Assembly (NCBI RefSeq): GCF_020080835.1
Contig: NC_058163.1
Location: forward strand, 19,309,904-19,373,903
Direction of reading: 5' to 3'
DNA length: 64,000 bases
Source: Cotesia glomerata
Lineage: Eukaryota > Arthropoda > Insecta > Hymenoptera > Braconidae
Shown here piece after piece: positions 57,047 through 64,000 of this stretch. The translations under genes and the position numbers were made by a program. The notes under the pieces were generated by a model. The model had not been told where the DNA came from. It was given only the letters and a program-made list of their open reading frames with translations, and ran no database searches. The first letter of the stretch is position 1. Each line of letters opens with the position of its first letter.

Positions 57047-57858
57047 TTTTCTCCTGCCTAAGCCGAAAGTTCAAATACCTTCCGCTTGCAGCCGGAATAA
57101 AGCAGCAGTTTCTATCCTCGGAATAAATGAACGCGCACGCGCAATAGTGCCTACATCGGCTCTCACGCATTGTACGTTCTTCTCTTTAACACATACTTTT
57201 TCCGTCAGCACTTCATGTTGCGTCATTAGTGCAATATACTATAATTATAATAAAAATAATGTAATTTGGTGATAATGTGATTTATGATAATGTTTAGTGG
57301 AAATTTAGTGATAATGTTATAGTTTTAAAATTTCAAAAATTATCATATTGTACCAAAAAAAGGTTGATTTACATAAAATATGTTAAATCACCAAGTCACT
57401 AGAATTATTCTTATATTAAAATTATCATCTAATATTATTATTAAGATTATCCATAATTATTATGAAATGAATGCTTATAATTACTATTAATATTTATCAA
57501 AATGATTATTTAAAGTTATAATAAAAATTATTCTGTTATTTTCATAACACTAATTATTTTTTTTAATATCTTTACTTAAATAATAATTTTAAATTGTATT
57601 TCTTCTTCACTGGGGGGGGCTCCGCCCCAACCCCTCGGGGCTTCGCCCCTGGACCCCTTCCATGATTACCTACGATGCTATTGCATTAAAAGATTCGCAA
57701 ACTTTCGGCTTGGCAGGAGAAAAAATAGTATGTGTGACACGGGACGAAAGTACTACATCCTCACCCGCGTGTTTGCCACCCTCGCCTTCGGCTCGGGTGG
57801 CAATCACACACGCGGGACAGAATGTAGTACTTTCGTCCCTTGTGGCACAATATACTAT
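57047..57858. repeat. Module F: inverted arms, GC-rich block and hairpin
   Basis: Arms ctcctgcctaagccgaaagt (57051) and actttcggcttggcaggaga (57702) are inverted. A GC-rich block at 57609-57660 (gggctccgccccaacccc, tcggggcttcgcccctgg) precedes the right arm. The hairpin 57724-57858 has border aatagtatgtgtgacac, a stem with gggacgaaagtactaca and a loop ccctcgccttcggctcgggt. Insertion interrupts the left inverted end of the 6-kb element. Confidence 0.8.
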
Positions 57859-58299
57859 TACAGCGAAGATATTCGAATAGAGGAAACGATTCTGAGCAGA
57901 AAACTTCTTAGTCGTTACTGAAAATTCTGAGTAGTTTTTGAGTTATTCAAAATTTTCGTTGACCAATCAGATACGAGATTTAACATTTAAAAAAAAATAC
58001 AAAAGAATAAATTATAAATTTGGCTGCGTTGCGATTTCCAACTTCACGTTTTACTTTTGTTTGTTTACTTTTTTTAAATAATTCTAATTTTTAAGAGTTT
58101 AAACAAATGCAACCTTTAAAATAAAATTAAATACTCAATTTTAAACTTAATTTCAAAATTTAAGGAAGCTATTGAATTAATAAATGGATAGGTAATCAAA
58201 GATAAAAATTAATTTCTTGTAGACAATTAAGAGAATGAATCCCATGTTACTTATAAGGTTAAAGACGATAACGTTAATCAAGAAAATAAGAAGGGTAAT

Positions 58300-59035
58300 A
58301 CAGGCTGTCTATCAGGATATTTATAAAGACTCTTATTAGGAAAATTAAAAAGACAACACCTAGGCTGCTTATCAGGATAATTTTAAGGACTTTTAACAGG
58401 AAAACTAAGACAACAAAATCCAGACTGCTTATCAGGATATTTTTAAAGAAAATTTAAAGGAAAAAATTCAGGCTGCATATCAAGATAATTATCAGGACTC
58501 TTATCAGGAAAATTAAAAGGACAAAATCTAGGCTACTTCTCAGAATAATTTTAAGGCCTTTGACCGGGCCGAGGACGAGGATGACTTCCAGGTTGCTTAT
58601 CAGGATAATTTTAAGGACTCTTTTAAGGAAAATTATAAGTATAAAATCCACGCTTTTTATCAGGACAATTATAAGAACTCTTATCAGGAAAATTAAAAGG
58701 ATAATATCCAGGCTGCTTATCGATATTATTATAAGCACTCTTATCAGGAAAATTGTAAGGCCGAAATCCAGGCTACTTATCAGAATAATTTGAAGGACTT
58801 TTATCAGGCCGAAGACGTAGATGACTGCCAGGCTGCTTATCAGGATAATTTTAAGGACTCTTAGCAGAAAAACAAACGGGAGACAGTCCAGGCTATTGAA
58901 GGGTATAATAATAAGGACTTTTATCAGGTGGAGTACAAGGACAAATTTCAGGGTTCTTATCAGAATAATAATAAGGACTCTTATCAGATGGATTACGAGA
59001 ACAATTTCCAGGCATCCTATAAGGATAACTAACAT
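58300..59035 (+). repeat. About 60-bp minisatellite, roughly 12 copies
   Basis: Unit: cttatcaggataattttaag, gactcttatcaggaaaa, ttaaaaggacaaaatccagg. It gives spurious 'VLIIILI'-type ORFs. It forms the inner part of the left inverted end. Confidence 0.85.
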
Positions 59036-59115
59036 TACATTATAATGACTGCATTATTATCTATAGTAAAAATTTTATTAACATATGAAATTTATAACGT
59101 CAGTGAACAAATCTA

Positions 59116-60275
59116 CTATAGAAATTGTTCAAAATGTCCTCCATTATTTTGGATACAACAACGAAGACGCTTGACGAAGTTCGTTGCGCAGTTATCGACC
59201 ATCTCCTGTGTGATTTCTCTCAGACTATCCGTGACTTTGTCTCGCAGAGTATCAACGTCGTCAACGGGATGACGGTAAACATTGGCCTTTACATAGCCCC
59301 ATACAAAATAATCCAACGGATTGAGATCTGGTGATCTTGGAGACCAATCTATTATTCCACCTCGACCGATATAGCGATTGGGAAAATTTGCATGAAGCCA
59401 TGCTTGCGAAGCTCCTGCTGTATGAGCCGGAGCGCCGTCTTGTTGAAACCACATTTCTTCATAAATCCTCCGCGGAATTCCTGCTTCTCGACATTCTTGC
59501 CGTAAATGTTGATCGAGAAAATCTACATATATTTCTGATGTTAAATTTTCTTCGAATTCATAAGGACCAACCTATAATAAATTTTGTTGTTAGAACTTTA
59601 CAAATCAAAAATTAGTTGAAGACAATTATTATAATAAATTTAATTTACAATCGTGCGTTGGCCAAAGTGGATTCCGGCCCAGATTTTAATCGAAAACCGG
59701 TCTTGGTGATTCCGAACAATAGTGCAGTGGGGATTTTCTTGAGCATACCAGTGGAAATTTCGGGTATTCCAAAACTTATTCCGGCCAAACTTACTTTCAT
59801 CAGTAAACAGAATTTTTTTGAAAAAATCTTCATCGTTTTCGAAACGATTCAAGAGTTCCTGACAAAAAGCCATACGAACTGGATAATCCTCGGGCTTCAA
59901 CTCTTGAACTCGTTGATAATGATACGCGTGAAGCTTTTCATCTTTCAGTGTTCGTTGGACGGTGCCAAAAGACAAATGCAGTTGCTGAGTAACTCCACGA
60001 ATACCGATCTCTGGATCTTCCTCAACGGCCTCAATGATAGCCTCTTCGTTCTCATTATTTCGTGCACGACGTGGTGCACCAGCTTCTCGGTGATTTGGTA
60101 AAACATTACCAGACTCACGTAATCGGCTGACTGCACTAAGGATCACTGGAGAACTTGGATGCCGCCGATTCGGGAATCTCTCTGCATACCTGCGCCGTGC
60201 TTCAGCAGCATTACAATTGGCCATACCATACAGGAGGATCATATCAGCATACTCTTGAGCAGTATATTCAGCCAT
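59116..60275 (-). CDS. Tc1/mariner-superfamily transposase, two exons, intact
   Basis: Exon 1 is 60275-59649 and exon 2 is 59571-59116. The GT-AG intron of 77 bp is in phase 0, and together they encode 360 aa, a normal length. The N-terminus (AEYTAQEYADMILLYGMANC, then AAEARRRYAERFPNR) is a helix-turn-helix of the type called DUF4817 in insects. A second DNA-binding helix set follows (EEDPEIGIRGVTQQL). Catalytic carboxylates are in LFTDESKF, WFQQDGAPAH and SPDLNPLDYFVWG, a D,D,D triad with about 36 residues between the second and third. No stop or frameshift is present, so it could be active. It lies inside the 6-kb element and is its probable enzyme, since no transposon ends were seen closer to the gene. 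Confidence 0.9.
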
Positions 60276-60289
60276 AATACAGATATTGT

Positions 60290-60884
60290 TTGAGAAAAAT
60301 CGATTTATGAATATTTAAATTCTTAAGTAAATTATTAATTGTAATGACAGATACACACCGAATTAATTGATTGACATAAATAAAAGATAAGCGATCGCAA
60401 CGCGAACGTAGTAATAAGCGTGCTCTTTTGTTCTGAATGAACGAATAAAAAAAAGAAGACTAAAATGTAGGATACGAGGAAGATCATACAGAAGGACCAT
60501 AAGAAGAATGATTAAAACGACAATATGCAGAGATTTTAAACGCGTAGACAACTTAAAACACTCGAAAGAATCAATTGATGATCAAATCTAGATTGTTAAA
60601 GAAAGGAAAACGTTCTAAGAGTTAAATTGGAGGATAACATGAAGGCAACAAAATTGAAAGCTTAGCAGGATAATATTCAGGATAAATTTGAACGACTAAA
60701 CTGAAGGAGAATCCGAAAGATGATTTTACTGGATAAAGTTTAGGTTAAACTGCAGGAGTAAAAATCATGTTATCAAGCTTAGATTAAAAGACAATTGGCC
60801 GAATATTCAAAAAAACACAATGTGGAGGCTAGCAAGATCGAATTAAAAAATTCTTAGAGGTTAATAATAAGGGTATTGCTGGTA
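60290..60884. other. Interior of the 6-kb element, no gene
   Basis: A degenerate 'gaagga' and 'caggataa' texture suggests eroded tandem repeat. Possible 5' region of the transposase gene. Confidence 0.45.
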
Positions 60885-61815
60885 ATCTCGCTCACGGTCT
60901 CGCTCATAATCTTGCTCGTGGTCTCGCTCATGATCTCGCTCGTGGTCTCGCTCATGATCTCACTCATGATCTCACTCGTGGTCTCGCTCATGGTCTCGCT
61001 CGTGGTCTCGCTCGTGGTCTCGCTCATGGTCTCGCTCGTGGTCTCGCTCATGATCTTGCTCATGATCCCGCTCATAGTCTAGCTCGTGATCTCGCTCACA
61101 GTCTAGCTCGTGATCTCGCTCATGATCTCGCTCATGGTCTCGCTCATAGTCTCGCTCATGATCTTGCTCATGGTCTCGCTCATGATCTCGCTCATGGTCT
61201 CGCTCATGATCTCGCTAATGATCTCGCTCGTGGCCTCGCTCATGATCTCGCTCGTGGTCTCGCTCATGATCTCGCTCGTGGTCTCGCTCATGGTCTCGCT
61301 CGTGGTCTCGCTCATGATCTTGCTCATGATCTCGCTCATAGTCTAGCTCGTGATCTCGCTCACAGTCTAGCTCGTGATCTCGCTCATGATCTCGCTCATG
61401 GTCTCGCTAATGACCTCGCTCGTGCTTCCGCTAATGATCTCACTCGTGGTCTCGCTCATGATCTCGCTCGTGGTCTCGCTCATGATCTCGCTCGTGGTCT
61501 CGCTCGTGGTCTCGCTCATGATCTCACTCGTGCTCCCGCTAATGATCTCGCTCATGGTCTCGCTTATGATCTCGCTCGTGGTCTCGCTCATGATCTCGCT
61601 CGTGGTCTCACTCATGATCTCGCTCGTGGTCTCGCTCATGGTCTCGCTCGTAGTCTCGCTCATGGTCTCGCTCATGATCTCGCTCATGGTCTCGCTCATG
61701 ATCTTGCTCATGGTCTCACTCATGGTCTTGCTCATGATCTCGCTCGTGGTCTCGCTAATGATCTCGCTTGTGGTCTCGCTTATCGTCTCGTTTGTTGTCT
61801 TGTTTGTCATCTCCC
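60885..61815 (+). repeat. 12-bp minisatellite, about 77 copies
   Basis: Unit tctcgctcatga or tctcgctcgtgg, period 12 over about 930 bp. Because 12 is a multiple of 3, long open frames exist on both strands but they are artefacts. Confidence 0.95.
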
Positions 61816-62084
61816 TAATACGTATCCAACCTATCTATTTATCTATAATATTTCTGAAATTATTTAAAACTTGAAATAACTCTACTCAATTATATGGAAT
61901 TTTATAAAGTTGGAGTTTCGGATCTCAGCCCTAAAAATAATGTTAATTTTTTAATTTCACCTTGCATAGTGATCTAGATATTGTTCTTAAAATAGGCATT
62001 TTTTTCTACAATTTTTTTATTTTTCTGACATTTATCGTAAGCTACTCTCTTAAAATGAATGAGTAGAATTTTACAGTGAAATCA

Positions 62085-62395
62085 GTAAATTTCAGTTTCC
62101 TGATAAGAGTCCTTTTTATTATCCTGAGAAGTAACCTGGAAGTTGTCCTATTTGTTTTCCTGATAAGACTCATTATTACCTTGATAAATAGCCTGGTCCT
62201 TATCCTGTTAGTTTTCCTGATAAGGTCCTTACTATTACCCTGTAGCCTCGATAAGCAGCCTGGGAATTTGTCCTTTTACTTTACCTAATAAAAGTCCTTA
62301 TTTTTATCTTGATAAGTAGCCTAGAATTTGTCCTTATACTTCGTCTGATATGAGTCCTTTTTATTATTCTGACAATTGACTTAGAATCTTTCATT
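62085..62395 (-). repeat. Inverted partner of the 60-bp minisatellite
   Basis: Copies of tttcctgataagagtcctt and attatcctgagaagtaacct, the reverse complement of the unit at 58300-59035. Inner part of the right inverted end of the 6-kb element. Confidence 0.8.
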
Positions 62396-62504
62396 TTTAT
62401 AATTTACAATAAATTAATTTTTATCTTTGATTACCTATCCATTCATTAATTCAATAACTTCTTTAAATTTTAAAATTAAGTTTAAAATTGAGTATTTTAT
62501 TTTA

Positions 62505-62743
62505 TTTTATTTTTTAGGCGCGCAATAGCCTATCGGATCCGGCCCTTGCTTACCAAAGCATTGGATCGGGTTCGAGTCCGGCGTACACCAATGAATATTT
62601 TCAATATTTAAGTGTATTATACTGCTCAGCCCAAGAAATAAAACGAGTTCCAATCTCAAAAGTTTACCCCCTAACGTAGTCGCTCACGACCTTAGTAGTT
62701 TATGCGACTTTAAACAAAATTAAGAAAAAAAAATTTTATTTTA
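62505..62743 (+). mobile_element. tRNA-derived SINE with target duplication
   Basis: Head: ggcgcgcaatagcctatc, then a B box gggttcgagtccggcg. Body to 62720, tail aagaaaaaaaaa. Direct repeats attttatttta at 62494-62504 and 62733-62743. The left inverted end of the 6-kb element lacks it, showing a later insertion. Confidence 0.75.
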
Positions 62744-63025
62744 AAGGTTACATTTGTTTAAACTCTTAAAAATTAGAATTATTTAAAAAAAGTAAACAAA
62801 CAAAAGTAAAACGTGAAGTTGGAAATCGCAACGCAGCCAAATTTATTATTTATTATTTTGTATTTTTTTTTAAATGTTAAATCTCACATCCGATTGGTCA
62901 ACGAAAATTTTGAATAACTCAAAAACTACTCAAAATTTTCAGTAACGACTAAGAAGTTTTCTGCTCAGAATCGTTTTCTCTATTCGAATATCTTCGCTGT
63001 AAAAGTAATTTTGGATCACCCTGTA

Positions 63026-64000
63026 TATAATAATAATTCTGTATCGATTTGTAAAAAATGAGATTGTTGCATCATACAGTTTTGGAAATATTTAATTTTA
63101 AAGTTAGAATTTTTTAGAGTTTATACATTGCACTATAGGAGAAAAGAAAAAAATTTTCTAGTATACTTGATTATAACTCAAAAACTTTACGTAATATTTC
63201 CATAAAAACTAAACTAACGCTAAACAAAAACTATTAATTTTTTTGAAAAAAGGTTTCATTTATGGTGACCATATAAATTTTTAAATATTATTAAAAAATG
63301 AGTACAATATTCAAAAATAGTCATGAGTAAAAGTGTATAAGGAATAGTAATGTAATTAATATTTTCTTTGTCTATCTTTTTGTCACAAAAATTTGTTAAC
63401 TTAATTGACATAATTTTTAGTTAATTGAAGTGAAGCTATTTTTGTTTACTGATAGTAAAACAGTAATAATCTATACTTATCTCTCAAAAAATTTATTATT
63501 AACTATAATAAAACAAATAGTTTAAAAGGACTCCTCGAGATAAAAAATGCATGGTTGGAAAACAGCATTATTTCTTTCCAGCGTATAGTAGGTTTCAAAT
63601 CCGAACGAAAGCCTCAAAATCCTCATTGAGGAGTATGAGGATCAAATGAGAATTCTAATATGCTTAAAGCATGTACAGTGATCATCTAAACAACTACATG
63701 CGTAGTATAGAGTAGTCGATTAGGTTTAGGCTTAGAGAGCGTAGAGTTCCGTGTTCGAGTCCGAGCGTCGGACGATTTTAAATTAATTTAATTTCGATAC
63801 CTAGGGAAACAAGAAAGGTAAACGTGTTAAGTATATGAAACGATAATCTGAACACCCACATTGAAACAACAATCCCAAGAAAAAAAAAATTTTTATAGCT
63901 TTGTCATCTGTAAATTCACCTATGCTATTGGAGGTGTGAATATGGTAGACGCCATCTGCTGTGTAGAGTGTGAACAGTAAGGGGGCTGAAACTAGCCTTT
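63026..64000. other. Intergenic, no gene seen
   Basis: AT-rich. A B-box-like gtttcaaatcc occurs at 63592, and a clearer tRNA-like segment lies at 63701-63772. Confidence 0.5.
63701..63772 (+). other. tRNA-like segment
   Basis: tttaggcttagagagcg (A-box-like) and gtgttcgagtccga (B box). Stem pairing is poor; probable SINE or tRNA relic. Confidence 0.4.

Larger units (their letters stand above)
57026..63023 (-). mobile_element. 6-kb mariner-superfamily element with long, minisatellite-bearing inverted ends
   Basis: TA duplicates flank cagggtaatccaaaattact (57026) and its inverse ending ggatcaccctg (63023). After removing a hairpin module (57047-57858) from the left end and a SINE from the right, inverted similarity runs inward for about 440 bp. 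Examples are cgaagatattcgaatag, ttacttttgtttgtttac and ctttgattacctatccatt with their partners. It then enters an about 60-bp tandem repeat that is also inverted. The centre holds an intact transposase and a 12-bp minisatellite. Size and end structure recall foldback elements, but the ends and the enzyme are Tc1/mariner-like. Confidence 0.72.

Noticed and set aside
58454..59045. 193-aa hydrophobic 'membrane protein' and antisense Arg-rich ORFs
   Set aside because: Artefacts of the 60-bp minisatellite.
45878..61815. CRISPR array
   Set aside because: The tandem repeats lack unique spacers and the DNA is eukaryotic.
60854..61874. Long ORFs on both strands made of MSETTSEIMSE- or VSLMISLV-type repeats
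   Set aside because: They are translations of the 12-bp minisatellite, open on both strands because the period is a multiple of three.
62515..62590. Functional tRNA gene
   Set aside because: Acceptor ends do not pair, and the segment is the head of a SINE with a poly(A) tail and target duplication. The other tRNA-like segments fail the same stem test.

Overview
The window is AT-rich eukaryotic nuclear DNA: spliced genes, non-LTR retrotransposons with poly(A)-like or (ATT)n tails, Tc1/mariner and pogo relatives, SINEs and minisatellites. The transposon types, an S10 serine carboxypeptidase of insect type and a possible nudivirus-like integrase suggest a hymenopteran, perhaps a braconid parasitoid wasp. 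That taxonomic step is inference; no marker gene in the window settles it.

Layout. 1-13.7 kb: an apparently intact two-ORF LINE (1189-6846), a three-armed terminal-inverted-repeat element, a 5S-derived SINE and a decayed LINE with a perfect 17-bp target duplication (9013-13727). 13.7-18 kb: a short ORF resembling the end of a DEDDh exonuclease, plus several MITEs. 18-23 kb: a six-exon minus-strand gene with a BEN-like C-terminus, bracketed by inverted blocks of a 33-bp minisatellite. 24.8-43.3 kb: one serine carboxypeptidase gene whose first three exons lie at 24.8-26.9 kb and last three at 42.5-43.3 kb. The 15.6-kb intron between them holds a dead LINE, a Crypton-like tyrosine recombinase, SINEs and hairpin elements. 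Three in-frame TGA codons mark the gene as a pseudogene. 43.7-50.5 kb: an ankyrin fragment, palindromic MITEs, a Tigger remnant and an intact 328-aa ORF with a tyrosine-recombinase fold signature. 51.7-55.2 kb: G-poor sequence, a 100-N assembly gap and an R1-clade LINE fragment. 57.0-63.0 kb: a 6-kb TA-flanked element with very long inverted ends made partly of minisatellites. It carries an intact two-exon mariner-superfamily transposase.

Most of the sequence is mobile DNA nested in mobile DNA. The most unusual recurrent structure is a modular palindrome, seen at 27.7, 32.1-33.6, 38.1 and 57.0-57.9 kb. Long hairpins with unrelated stems share a GAGGCGAAGCCGAG-type loop, AAAAATAGTATA/TATACTATTTTT borders and often a neighbouring GC-rich block. 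The only genes that look intact are the first LINE, the mariner-type transposase, the integrase-like ORF, the BEN-like gene (5' end unresolved) and the small exonuclease-like ORF.
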